Below, one piece after another: positions 33,622 through 45,934 of a DNA stretch of 64,000 nt. This stretch comes from Malurus cyaneus samueli (lineage: Eukaryota; Chordata; Aves; Passeriformes; Maluridae). A program made the position numbers and the translations under genes. The stretch lies in NCBI GenBank assembly GCA_009741485.1, contig CM019228.1, forward strand, positions 13,417,046 through 13,481,045. The letters are read 5' to 3'. The notes below the pieces were generated by a model, which saw only the letters and a program-made list of their open reading frames with translations, had not been told where the DNA came from and ran no database searches. Position 1 is the first letter of the stretch. Every line of letters starts with the position of its first letter.

Positions 33622-36600
33622 GGGGGCATTGAAAGCACATGCGGGTGGTTTTTTGCTCTAGAGGAATTTAAAGAAACAGAAAAACTAGTAGTTACTGCTT
33701 ATCTTAAAACAATTAAGACAGAGGGGCGTTTTGTATTTTATTCTATCGGGTTAACATACAAAAGAACATCACCGTGGACAAAAGGAATGAATTAAAATCC
33801 TTGGAAACTGTATCATGGAAATCAGCTAAAAGAATAGGCTGAATCAAATTGTGACCCTAAGGGCGAGGGTATTTATGCTGTGGATAACAACAAACCCTAT
33901 GAATCCGAAGCTAGAGAGGGAGAAAATGCCAATGGCCAAGGAAAGGCACAGATATGGCAATACAAATCCCTTATGACTATCTCATATACTAGGGAGGATT
34001 GGTATTGCTGTCTGTGATGAAAAAAATGCTCAGAAGAAAAGAGTTAAAGGGGAGGAATAAAATCTTGCATAACTGATATAAACTAAAAACTCTTTATGTA
34101 AAAATAGTAAGATGGAAACTAAAATGTAAGTGAAGTAAGTGGAAAAGGGACAGACATCATTTATAATATACTGCTAAAGCAGGGAATATAAAAGAGAGGA
34201 GGGGTTGAGTATGTGTTGTAATATGGAGGAGGATGTTGAATCTTGCTTTCAGCACTTTCTTCCCACGCTTCACAACGATTTCTGACAAATTCAGTAAGAT
34301 GTCCAGGATTTCCTGAAGTAGCCTATAACCAAGGCCTCCCCAGATGGAGCATCATATTCAGTGGAATTTAATGAGAATAAGCAGGATAGAATGGATCGTA
34401 GGAATATCCTATCAGCGAAGACTAACATCCCATTTCAGTCATCATTAGTGACACTGCACTATCCACATTAGAGTAGCAAGAGGAAAGAGTGAACTAAGTA
34501 GCTGAGAACAATGAGGGAACTGCTCAGAATCAGGTTATGGAAGCTGAGTAAATTAGAGGGTAGTGATAAGTTAGACCGTTTTCAGCTACCTGGGACTTCA
34601 GTAATGAAACTTTAGGTGCTCAAAAGAACAAAAAGATTGAACAAGGACTACAGAGGTAACCCAATAATAAGAAAAAAGTTACTTTTAAATGAGCCTTATA
34701 ATACTTCAGGCAGTTTTTTGGTGTGTTTAATCAATTTATGAATAAGTATGTACATTTAGTTGTTAAAGAAATACAAAGAAAAGGTTGAATCTTTTACCCC
34801 TCTTGACTGTCACAAAATTATAGAGAATATATTTATAAAAAGGATGTGAGCCATTGTCATGAATAGTTGTAAATAACAGACAGGCTAGCACCAGAATGAA
34901 TTTATAGTGAATATTTGTAAGGGTTCTAATAGGATTCAATTTCCCAGAAGAGGACTTGTTTGATAGTATCATGCAAAGCAAGAGAACACTTCTTTTCTTT
35001 TGAAGAAACAAGGTAGTTTTAAAAATAAAAGAGAGATGGCATTTGATCAGCTGCTATAGGCCATAAATATAAAAGCACTCTGCTTCAATACCATTCTGAA
35101 GAAGGAATTGCCCTCTCTGAAATACCAAATACATGTGCTCTGCTTGGGGTTTGAGGATAGGGGGCCCCCACACCTTTTGAGTTACCGAGATTAAATCTTT
35201 AAATCTCCTGTAGGAATGTGCCAAATCATTAAAGGAGTAGGTTGCTCTTCCCATTATCTTCCACTTGATTCTTTAACCAACCCCGCCTTTCCTTATTAAA
35301 GGCTATCATTGACTGCTTTGCCTGTTTTCAATCAGTTGCACTATTTGAGTGAAAGAGAGTCCATTTAAATCACGGGCAACTTTCTCAGGGGCCATGATTA
35401 GTATTACAAACAATCAAATGTTTAAAGGAGAGATTCAGGAAAACTGGTGCAATAGCTGAATGATATGGGAAGGACTATTATTCATTCTGCACTGGGAGGC
35501 TAGAGAGAGTAGATGTTCTTCAACCAGGTCCCATCATATATTCAGTGGTGACACAACAATGCTGAGGGCTGCTGGAAGAAGTTATTATTCTCCCTTTTAG
35601 AATATGTGCCGGCTAGATGTGAGTAACCCACACTTTGGTGAGTAACCCCACTATTGTTTTTAGAGTCCACCATTGGCTTGATGAATGTCCTCACAAAGGT
35701 CTCTCCTGTACAGAAGGGAAAGAAAGCCAAACTCCCATCATTTTTACTTGTCTGTCTGCTACCTATTCTGTGTGGAAAGGATTTTGTATTCCACCATGGA
35801 AAAATTATAGTTTTATATGTAAGATGCCCTTTAAGGAGAAATAATTCTCAACTAGGACTGTAGAAGTGGTAGATCTTTGAAATATGGATGCCCTTTCATA
35901 GAAGGTAATACAGCACTGAGGAAACTAATGGTTTCAAAATTGAAAAAATGTAAGGTGGAAGAGAGTTGTAAACTGCCAGACTGACGGGCATGCAGAATTT
36001 ACAACAGTATCTGGATACAATGTCTGGTAAGTGGCTATATTGCCACCTGAAAATATTGGTTCACACAAAGAAAAGTATGTATGGTTTTCTAGAAAGCAGA
36101 ACAGGTTTATTTGTTAGTTGCTGAATGCTATCTCAGAAATCTTTTGTCTGCGAGTTAGTTTATTCCAAAGGTATCTTTTGTTTTGAAGAAAAAAAAAAGA
36201 TCAGCAGTAACCACTAGACCAGATCTAAAGTCTGAGACACAGGTACTTTGTTATAGCATCTCCCATTATTTTTGGGCCTTAATCTACTTGTCTTTTACAC
36301 TTAAAGACTATCACGGTGTTACTACACAGTTCCTCTCTGATGGCATGCAAGTAAAGGTAGTATTGGACAGAGATTGGTAAAACCTGCTCCACAGCATTAT
36401 GTATGCGGAAGATTCAGAAAGCGCAATGACAAATTTGTCTTTAGGCGCAATTTTTCTCAACTTGGAGAAACCAGATGCAGAATGGTAACTGGACCTGAAT
36501 ACATACTTTACTAGGCGGAAACGTTTTTGGGGTGTTGTTAATAAAAGAAACCTGAGGCTTATATCTTACTTACTGCTAATAAGGTATAGTACTTGGAGAC

Positions 36601-38679
36601 ACTAACTGTAATAAGAAATCAAAGGCAGGTAGACTGTAGACATGCACACGAGCTCCATACTGGTGCATCAGGACACCAAGACCCTGCGTTCTGTTTAGTT
36701 AAGTTATGGTATATGATTTTTTAGATATGAGTTCGTTCAACCAGGCTGTAACAATAACTAAATGTTTGGAAACCAATTTAGTTAAGATTCACAGTGATAG
36801 AATGACACTGAACCCGAGTTTTAACTGTATTTCCCTTTATTTTTCAGTAGCAATACACACAACAGGTGCGGTCACCTTATCATTGTAAACATATTTCCTT
36901 TTATAATGATTAATGTTTTTTGATATATAATTTAGGTCTGACTCAGGTGTTGGCACACGCAAAACCTTGGCACTTTCAATCCCTTGGGTCATTAGACTGG
37001 GCCTTCTATGATAATGATTATTTTCTTAACTCTGCCTTTAAAAGAATGAATGCTTAGTTATCAATGCATGTAATCTTTAAATAGTTTCTTCACGGGAAAA
37101 TTAAAGATTAACATGTAAAAAACTTAGCACCACTGGAAATAGTTCAACTCTACTATTTGAACCTGATTCTAAGACAGTACATAAAACGAGATAATAAAAG
37201 GTACGATACCTAAAAATATAAGAAAGAGGTTTCTTGCTCTGTTTTAATACATAAAATTTCAACGGCAGTTGAATCAGCGGTTTCATGTACTGAAGGCTGA
37301 ATCAAGTGTTTTCATGTACTGAAGGCTTACATGCAAAGTGTATTCACTAATTGATACATTTTGTGGTGGGTATTTTCCAGAAAACTTCTCTTTGTGTATC
37401 TTAATCATGACCTCTGGAAAATGCGTGTGATAATCAATCCTTTCCAAACCAAAAGACCCTAAAAGTCAAAATTGTTTGGGTCACTTGCACTGGCAAGTTG
37501 CAAGTACAGAGATCAGTTATTAAATTCTGTACTAACATGCAGGATATGACTTTTCTCCTCAGTTCATCCGTACAGCAAATCAGAATGTTCCCCAGACAAA
37601 CAATTAATTGTCACTGAGAAGCCACAGAAAGAAGATTTAATTTTTTTATTCTCAGTTGATGCTAAGTTCTGGGCATGATGGCACCAGTAAAATTTCTTCA
37701 ACAGAAGATCCCTCCTCAGGCTGGGAAGTAGAAGGGGTTGACCAGGGCAGGGAAGGGAGAATCCATAGTCAACACAGAAAACTTTGACTGGGACTCTTTG
37801 AGAGGCCAAGATCTTTGTCCACTATGTATACGCTTGGAAGAGAATTAATTTGCGCATTGTTGTGTCGTTTTTATTATTGCTGCTCAAGTCTTTGAACCTG
37901 GCCAAAGCAAGCAGGTAATTTTATGGTTACAGGACTGTAAATGAGATCCAACAGTCTGATTCCATAAACTATTACCACATGGGAAAAAACATTCAACCTC
38001 AGTAGCTAATGGTGACATGACAATTTCCATGACACATCTGGTTTAATGAAATAGTAGCGATTGAACATACTTCAGGACTGTTTGGCATTTGGATAGAGGA
38101 ATAGTCCACGCTAGGGAAACTCCCTCTTTTTTCTATATTCTTTGGTTGTACGAAACTGTTAGGCAGCCACGTGATGTCCCGTTAATGGTAGAAAGAAAGC
38201 TCTTTGATGCAAACTTGCAGATATAATAAAATAGCAACTTCTGTTAAAAATATGTCCAGATTACTCATTCAATTAAAAGTAATTAGATATCCAGATTTAA
38301 CTCTTAGAAATAAACCTCAAAATTATATTTGACTGAAATAGAATTATTTTGGGGTCCTTACATCGGACTTTCTAGCTACACATTATGTACATATATTACT
38401 ATTTCAAACTCAGTGCTGAACTAGCATCACAATCCACTGTAAAGGAACAAAGGCTCTTGTGGAATCCCACACTCACCTTACTGGTGATTTCTAAACCTTT
38501 TCTCAAATCGCTCGTATTATTGAATAGTAATTTAAATATGCAGGTTAGCCATTGGAGAGAGCTACCTCATAGTACAGGACAAGTGAGATATTGTGTCAGT
38601 CTGCACCAGCGCAAGCTTGGGACGACATGGTATGAATGTTCTCACGGAAAGTGGTGATTAGATTACGGAGAATGGTAAC
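33622..38679. other. AT-rich block unlike its surroundings, no gene recognised
   Basis: About 5 kb, A/T-rich, almost free of the CR1 and minisatellite sequence that fills the rest of the window. No open frame exceeds about 90 codons and none has a known domain. A purine stretch AAAGGGGAGGAATAAAA near 34,048-34,064 superficially resembles a retroviral polypurine tract, but no LTR pair or retroviral frame supports that. It may be intronic or from another chromosome or haplotype. Confidence 0.5.
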
Positions 38680-38855
38680 TGCCTGGGATGTGGTGGTCGT
38701 CACTCCTCCCTGGAGTTTGTTCTAGAAAAGACTGATGTGCGCACTGAGGGCCTGGTAATGGCTGACACGGGTGGTGTCAGTTTAGGGGGTTGGACTCTAT
38801 CATTCTCAGAGGTCTTCCTCCAAACCTGAATTAATTCTGTTGATTCGGTGAAGGA
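38680..38855 (+). mobile_element. Old CR1 3' end
   Basis: GGTTGGACTCTATCATTCTC, AGAGGTCTTCCTCCAAACCT and AATTAATTCTGTTGATTC match the terminus of an older CR1 subfamily, preceded by a weak TCCCTGGAGTTTGTTCTAGA block. Strongly diverged. Confidence 0.7.
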
Positions 38856-39116
38856 GGTCAGGAGCCGCGCTCACACTTGCTCAGCTCGCAACACGGACGC
38901 TCTAAGCCGGGACAGCCGGGCAATTCCCTAACTATTGGGCAGCTTCGCCGGAGTCCGTGCAGCCGGTCTGGAACTGAGCACCCCTCACCGCTGTCCGGGC
39001 TCCGCGCCAGTCCTGGCATTGCCAGGCTGCTATCCGCGGATGGCCGCCACCCTGTCCGCGCCGCCACCCCACAGGAGGGCGCTGCCGCGCACGGCCGCGG
39101 CGAGGGGCGGGGCTAA

Positions 39117-39180
39117 CGGCTACTGCTATTGTATTATTGTTTACTGCTACTGCTATCGCTACTGCTATCGCTACTGCTAG
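39117..39180 (+). repeat. Short GCTACT/GCTATC hexamer array
   Basis: Alternating TGCTAC and TGCTATCGC units give a 12-base period, best at 39,141-39,180, inside the CpG island. A low-complexity interruption of otherwise GC-rich DNA. Confidence 0.8.
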
Positions 39181-39691
39181 TGCCCCGTACCGCCGCCTGC
39201 CGCCGCACCGGGCCCCGCATCCAGGGCGCCGCAGATGGCGCCTGGCACCGCGGGGCGGGGCGGGCAGCGGCCGATTGGCCGCTTCTCGCGGCTAGCCCCG
39301 CTGGCCCCCGCCCTGGGCCCGGCGCTTCCGTCGCCGCCGTCGGGGCGGAGGGGGGGCTGGGCTGCCCGCGGCGCTGGGCCTCTCCCCACGCTCTCCCTTG
39401 TTCTCGGGGCGCGGCGGCGCGCAGCCGGAGGCGCGAAGGCGCGCGGCCGGCTGTGGCGTGCGTGGGGGGCAAGGTGCGAGCAGCTCCTGTCCGCGCGCTG
39501 CCGCCTGTCGGTCGCGTGTGTCCCGTGTGTTGCCCGCCCACCCAGCCGCACCGCCGCCTCCGGTCCGGCCCCGCCGCCGGATATATGATACCGCGGCGTT
39601 AAAGATTGGAGGGCTGGTGACGGCTGAGCGAGGCTGATAGTCAGCGCTTATACTGCGACCTCTTCTCCTACTGCGACACTGAGAGCACCAG

Positions 39692-39767
39692 ATGGGTGAA
39701 GTGTGCGTCCACGGGGCGTCGCTGGAGCTCTTCGCGCGCGAGCTGCCAATCGACGGTGGTCATGCAG
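39692..39767 (+). other. Possible first coding exon with 5' splice site
   Basis: An ATG at 39,692 opens a frame beginning MGEVCVHGASLELFAR that reaches CATGCAG|GTACGG, a good donor match with GT at 39,768. It lies downstream of GC boxes and a CCAAT box. I do not recognise the peptide, and codons past the donor also stay open (123 codons in all), so it could equally be 5' UTR or chance. A second reading puts a late ATG at 39,762 (Met-Gln) just before the donor. Confidence 0.2.
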
Positions 39768-39937
39768 GTACGGCCGCCGCGCCGGCGCCGCCCTGGGGGG
39801 TCTTCGGGCCCAGGGCAGCGCCCTGCCGTGCTGAGATGGCTCCTCCCGGCCCTTTCCCCTCCGCCCGGCCTCGCCCCTGCCCGTCCCGCAGCTGTTGGGC
39901 GAGGGGGCGTCCCGCCGGCCGGGACTCGGGGTCACAG

Positions 39938-40400
39938 CATGGTTTAGGGTTGGAAGGTACCATTCTGGAGATCATCTCATCAATCCCCCTGGCGAGGCCG
40001 GGTCACCATGGGCAGGTGACACAGGAACGCGCTCCAGGTGGGATTTTTAATGTCTGCAGGTAGGGAGGACTCCACGACCTCCCTGGGCAGCCGTTCTCCC
40101 AGTGCTCTGCACCCTCAGTGTTAAGGAAGCTTTCCCTCAGCTGTTGAGTGGAAATCTGCTCCTTATCCCGGTCACTGGCACCACTTGAAAGAGTCGTGGC
40201 ACCATCCCTCAAACAACCGTCTTGAAGCTATTTGATAAGCAATTAGATGAGATCTATCACTCAGTCTTCTCTAGACTAACAGGTCCAGCTCCCGCCCAGT
40301 CGTCTGTCCTGATCATGAGAGGCTCCAGGACTGCTGAATCAGCCTTTGTCTTCCTCTGCTGGGCCCTGTCTGTTTTGTTCCTTGTTTTTTCTTGTTACTG
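39938..40400 (-). mobile_element. Old CR1, reversed 3' part
   Basis: GCATGGTTTAGGGTTGGAAG, GGAGATCATCTCATCAATCC, CTCCACGACCTCCCTGGGCA, CACTTGAAAGAGTCGTGGC and TCAGTCTTCTCTAGACTAAC follow the order of an ancient bird CR1 read backwards. Much more diverged than the copies elsewhere in the window. It abuts the CpG island. Confidence 0.8.
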
Positions 40401-43400
40401 AGGAAGCCCAACTGGACACGATTAGAGCTCCCCGTCCGGGTAGGGAGCTAGTGTCTGTCCGGCGCACCTGAGCCCCTCGGCTGCAAGGGAGGGGCGGGGG
40501 AGCACAGCGAGCTCTGCCGGCTGATGTCCGCCCTATGTGATTCGCGACTGCAGGCAAGAGAAGGGCCTGGTTGGTGTCTTCTCGTAGGCAGCGTATCTCA
40601 GACAACTGGTGGGAAACTCTTCTGCTGCTGTAGAGCATCCAGAACGTGAGAAACCCGCGGGAGTGTTTTGCAGGGGGCATGGGGAAGGGGGGATTCACCC
40701 CACAATCTGCCTGTATGAAGTAGCAACACAGAAGGAAATCTTCGTTTGTGTCATTGGGAGCTACCGACACGGCTCCACTTTGCCTAAGCCATGCATTTCT
40801 TTTTTGGATCATGAACTTGCCGGCCAGGAGTTAACTTACCCTCGTGTAACTCACTTCCCAACATGTTGTCTAGCAACAAAAAGCTCTGATGTTAAGACTG
40901 ACGTGGGCCATACTTGCTATATTTATGTGCCAGTTTTCGGCTAATTCCCTTGGCCTGAAGGTGCAACAGTATTGCAGAGATACCTGTGTAGGAAGGAAAG
41001 TCTACTTTGATGTGTGTAGTGTGATTATTGCAGGCGAACATACTCCCAGTGAACCATTTTTATGATAAGCTATTCTGTAATATGTGCTGCTTCTGCATTC
41101 CCTCTGTCATGTTCCAATGCTTTAAAGTTTACGTAGCCTTTTGAGCTGCTGTGGATAAAGCTGTGCTTGGTAAAGGCGTGCTGCCTTTTATGCGGGTTCA
41201 TCCTCAGCCTTAGTGAGATAAGCAGGCCTTTTACAAGGATATTAAAATATACTGTTGGCTAGAATACGGCTATAAAGTACACAAATGCAGGATTACTGAA
41301 TGCAGTGCCAGTAGAACACGTTACTGACTGGGTTACTGTGATGTGTTTTGGGCCCTCCCATTATTGGTTGTTGATGGGGGGAAAGGTTTAAGACAACATT
41401 AAAGTGGAAGGAGTGCTGAATAGAAGTGTATTTCCCTGGGATAAAACCAGTAATCTCTCTCATTTGATGATGTAGACTGACGTAATAGGTAGAGAGTCTG
41501 CATGGCCGTGATCGAGAAAGTTTTCTCGGCCATCCACCTGCTTTGTTGTGTGTGGCCAACGCAATTTCAGAAAATCATGTTTCCCAGGAAAAGTGAATGT
41601 TTACATACTTGCTTGTATTTAAAAATTTCTTCTACATAAAACTTGTCTGGTCAGGTATAGTAGCGAGTGCTAGAGCTTTGCTTTATGCAGGCAATTTAGT
41701 GCAGTAACTTGGAATACTAATGGAAGTTTGAATACAGTTCCACAGATTTATCTTTCTTTTTGCAGAGCGAGTCAGGAATTTTCCTGCAAGGTGACTGCAT
41801 GGAAGATAAGAGACTACTCGGGGCGTCATTCCATGGGTCTCTATAAATTATATCTCAGAAGCAGGCCTTGGCTTATCACTTGTAGTGATCTCAAGGAGAA
41901 CCTGCAGTTTAAAATGTGCAAAGATATTAGATTTGCCTGAGGAATGAGACTTAAATAGTACAAAGGAAAGTTGAAATGCCTTAGCAGTTTGACCCATGAC
42001 TAGGTATTGTGCAGTCGCCAGTTGGTTCACCTGTGAAGTTCCTCTGCTTACCTCGAGAGAATTGTTGTCTAGTTTACTTTAAGTCTGTTCTTGAAGCATG
42101 GGCTCTATTCCTAAGTTAAACACAGGCATGAAGTATATGCTTGGGGTTCCTTTTGGAAGGGGAAATCTACATTAGATGTCTTGGAAGCTGAGACTTTGTG
42201 TATCTTAAACCTCAAGATGATTATAGCTTAAGGAATAAAGAAACCTGTGGAAGGGAGGTAGAATTTTTCGTTTTGAAACACGTGTAGTGCTTGTTTTTAA
42301 CCTTGTGCTCTGTGTTTCATTGAAGCAGCTGTACGCTTGTGGGGAATTGAACGTATTGTGTTACCCCATCCTTTACATAATCCTGGAATTATAGGTGTAG
42401 TGATCTGGTCACATTGATATGCAGTACGGTTTTGAGGTTGCCGCATAAAACAGTCGCATAAATTGGCGCTCTTGCAAGCTCAGGGGACCATATCATCTTG
42501 AGGAACGACCTCAGGGTTTTTTCGTCTCACATACTACGGTTTGGTCTGTTACCTTTTTGAATAGTTCAGAAACTGATTCCATTGAAAGTTGGAAAAATGT
42601 CGACACTTTGCATTTTTAGACTCTAATTTGTTTTTTGCTTGCAAATCGTTGATCAAGGCTGTGATACATGTGCAGTCATTTTTGCAAAGAGTTGCATCTT
42701 TGTGAGGAGATCTGTTCTCACTGGAGCAAAAAGTTATTTAGTGTGTCTCATTGTTCCTAATCGATTTCATTTCTTCCTCTGAGCGGACACTGTCAGCTGC
42801 TGTTAAGTTTGGGTATAAATGACCATATAGGACTGAAACAGTATGGGTATTGTATTTGCAAGGCTGTGACAGCATCCTGGAGGAAGTATAAAATCTGATG
42901 TCCATTTATGTCACATCTACAAAAGGGACAGTTTGTAATATCACGAAATAAAAATTACCACACTCGAAGACACTCGCCTTAAGACACCACTATACCTCAC
43001 ATTTCTTCTTTTTTTAATGCTAAACATCCCTTGAAATGAGCATTAGGTAGATTGAGACTTTGCGTAAAGTAGCTAACAAAATGTAAGTGTGTTGGTTTGG
43101 TAAGAATTCCAGCTACTTCTACACATTATATAGTCTTCAGATTGCTTCAGGGCGTGGTTTCACATTGGCAGCTGACAGACAATCTAGTGTGCAGTTGCCG
43201 TTGAAGGAGGTGGTCTGTCTTCCCTCAGCCATGTGCTCTTCTCTTTGCAAAGGCTCTAGTGACCTGTCCAATCCATGATGGGAGCCTATCTAGGCAGAAA
43301 TTAAATCACAGCTTCTTTTGTTGATTGTAACCTGTTATCAGGTGACAGTGGGGCTGACTAAAATGATGTTCAGTGCTAGCACGAAGATAGGAGGCAGGGA

Positions 43401-43985
43401 AAACTCTTTGACAGGGAAGAAGTAAGAGAACTTCCTTTGTCTAGAGCTGAGTGGAGTGTGTGTTAGTTGTGACCTGGCATGGATGTTTGTGGTTGCTTAA
43501 ACCACATGGAAAAGATGGGAGCTTGCCTCTCACTTCCTTTAAATATGGAATACGTCAGGCTGGGTATCAGGGGGAGGCCTTGGGGTTTCAAGGCCCCCCT
43601 CAAGAGAATATAGAATTTTCAGCGGAGGTTTTTTTTGTTTTTTCCAGATGTTAATTTCCACTTGCCTGCAGCTTGTTGGCTCATTGCATGTGGCATGGTG
43701 TTTGTGTTGCAGTAGTGTGACACAACGCAAAGTGATGCTGAGGAGCTGTCGATCCACAAATCTTTGCCGACGGAATTAGGTTTGTTTATGCTACATTGTG
43801 AACCTGGCAGTCTTTGTACATTCGTGTGTGTATATATTATTCGGGGGTTTTTTCTTGTTATTAATTAATCGATTTGTTATCCTCTATCTGTTCTAATCTT
43901 CTTGCCTTCGCGTGAATTTTTGGTTACAAGTGTTTAGAGTTCCATTTTTTGAGTGTGTCCATTTTTTCTGCATCGAGGTGTTATC
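40401..43985. other. AT-rich DNA, no gene recognised
   Basis: If the CpG island is a + strand promoter this would be intron 1 or beyond. TTTCTTTTTGCAG ending at 41,765 and TTTTTTCCAG ending near 43,647 look like 3' splice sites, but neither leads into a frame I can identify. The last few hundred bases (after about 43,780) are T-rich and may already be the degraded end of the inverted arm. Confidence 0.4.
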
Positions 43986-45934
43986 GTTTCTCCATCTTTT
44001 GTTTTGAGCTGAATTCTTTTTCTGTAGTACAGTCGTGGCGCTGTAGCCTGGGCCAGCACCCGGTTCCCTGCTGGAGATGGCTCCAGTACAGACACCTGGC
44101 TGATCAGCCAGGACTGCCCTTCATAGCCAAGGGAAACCCTTGGGCTCTGGCCATGAGTCCCAGTTCCTCCTCCAAGCAGGTCCAGGATGCAGCCCTGGAT
44201 TCCCTGGAGGCTGGAGGACCCTTCCTGGCTCCCTGTTGATTGATGGCTGGTGCTTGGAGGCAAAGCAGGCCAGTTCCATTTTTTTTGGAATATTTTGGCC
44301 TGGTCTCTCCTTGGCTCCATGCCCAGCAGCTGTTCCAGGTCTCTCCACCCTCTGGCCCGGTGCCTCACCTGGAATGGCCATTCCAAAGCAGCTTCCCAAA
44401 GCCATGGCCACCCCTCAGATCAGAGACGAACTTTCCAAACAAGTTGGAAGCCGAGCCCCAAGGCAGCTTGGGAGCCAAACAATCCGAGGCTGAGGTTTGG
44501 GAGTGCCCCACCACAGAGCTGAGACGTCCAGCTGTGACATCCCATTGCCTGTCTGCATCCATGGGGCAGCACTAACAAGCACTACTACCCTAGTGCCCTA
44601 TCCTGGGAGCAGCCAGGCTCTGGCAGGAGCTCCTGAGGTGAGAGAATTCCTGGAAGTCCTGACTGCAGGATCCCATGGACAAGCAGGGCACGCTGCCCAG
44701 CCCCAGAGCAGCCTTGAGCGCCAGTGGTGTCACATCTGCTCAGCTCCGTGACAAATATTCCACGTCGTTATCCGGAAAGGAATCTCTCTCAGTCTTTAAG
44801 AGCTGGAAATTGGCAGGCTGTTTGCTTTTCACTCAGGAGATAATCTGGCAGATTTGGCCCCTGCACTGAGCCTAGCTGCCAGTGCTGGTTTTTTTAAGGC
44901 TGGAGAAATTCGTCGCAGTCTCTGTTGGTGCTTTTTCAGGCAGCTGTATTCCCAGTCGGAATGGAGCTAGCAGTCTGGGACAGCACCTGCAGTCCTGTTG
45001 CCTTCCTGAGGTGTGAGCGGTGGTGATGATCTCTGGGAATAAATGCATGAAGGTAATATCCAGGAAGCAAAGAGCCCTTTGTACAAGGAAAGCTGGATGC
45101 TGCACAGGAGAATCTGTGTGGATTCTGCTGAGGGCAGCTCCATCCATCACCTGGACATGCTGGGAAATCACCTGGGGGGGATCATCACCTGCAGGATCGG
45201 GAAACGCACAGCCACATCCACACAGGAGAAAGGGTCCTCCAGCCTCCAGGGATCCAGGGCTCCATCCCGGCCCTGCTTGGGAGGAACTGGGGACTCATGG
45301 CCAGGGCTGGGATTTCCCACTCTGCCCACACAGTCGTGCTGCCCCGCTGCCCACCCCACACATCCCAGGATAAAGGTTTGTCTGGCATGAGCAGGGAGCT
45401 GCCAGGGCTGCCCCACACTGGTACCCCATGGCAGACACTCCCCAGGCTGCTCATCAATGCCTAATGAGAAGTTCTAATGGTTTCAGGAGCTGGGGTTGGA
45501 GGGAATCATCAAATTAGCAGAGAACTCACCCCTGTGGGTGGTGGGGTGCAGTGTCTTTTGTTGTTAGTTGTGTGTTTGTGTGTTTTGGGTGGGTGTGCGT
45601 TGCTTATGTCTGCTGATACGAGGCTGTCTTGAGTGTGGGTTTGTTTGTGCTTGTGTTTGGATGTGGGGATTTGGTGGGTGGGCTGATGATGGTCAGGGAG
45701 TTGATGTGATTTGATGTGTTGTTTGGGTGGCAGGATCTTCTCGATCCTCCTCGCTGTATTTGCGGTTCTGTAGGCAGCGATTTGCACGAATATGTATCCC
45801 TCAGGGGAGCACTTCCAGGAAATCCAGGAGCCCTACTGTGTGCGTGTAGGTGGACAAACAGCTGGCTACCTGAGGATAGAGGAACAAGGGACCGGGGGTG
45901 TCCGGGCATTTTTGGTGATCCTGGAATGCTCTGG
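43986..45934 (-). repeat. Inverted, degraded copy of the recurring locus
   Basis: Reverse complement of about 48,560 back to 46,757. It is clear from 44,060 (CCCTGCTGGAGATGGCTCCA) and includes GTCCAGGATGCAGCCCTGGA, CCATGCCCAGCAGCTGTTCC and the region up to TCCTGGAATGCTCTGG at 45,918-45,933. Errors increase toward both ends, and a G/T block replaces about 100 expected bases at 45.53-45.72 kb. No gene. Confidence 0.85.
45535..45725 (+). repeat. G/T-rich block 1
   Basis: Mostly G and T (TTGTTGTTAGTTGTGTGTTT and similar) without a fixed period. Other copies of the locus have ordinary GC-rich sequence here (reverse complement of about 46,890-46,995). The bases just after it are a garbled version of the expected sequence. 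Confidence 0.8.

Larger units (their letters stand above)
38860..39990. promoter_or_regulatory. CpG island, candidate promoter
   Basis: GC- and CpG-dense for about 1.1 kb inside AT-rich DNA. It contains GGGGCGGGGCGGGC (about 39,250-39,263), an Sp1-type GC box, followed by GCCGATTGGCCGC, an inverted CCAAT box, and further GCGGGGC/GGCGGGG motifs. A TATA-like GGATATATGATA lies at about 39,578. This is the only classic vertebrate housekeeping-type promoter in the window. Transcription direction is uncertain; the motifs and a possible splice donor at 39,768 suggest +. Confidence 0.7.

Noticed and set aside
34048..34064. Retroviral polypurine tract and adjacent LTR
   Set aside because: Only the purine run resembles one. 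No matching LTR pair, primer-binding site or retroviral frame was found in 33.6-44 kb.
35054..35254. Minus-strand 66-codon frame as an exon
   Set aside because: No recognised homology from memory, and no acceptor/donor pair bounding the frame convincingly.
41749..41940. Internal exon after a TTTCTTTTTGCAG acceptor
   Set aside because: The acceptor looks good but the following frame is not recognisable and the donor is unclear. Needs transcript evidence.
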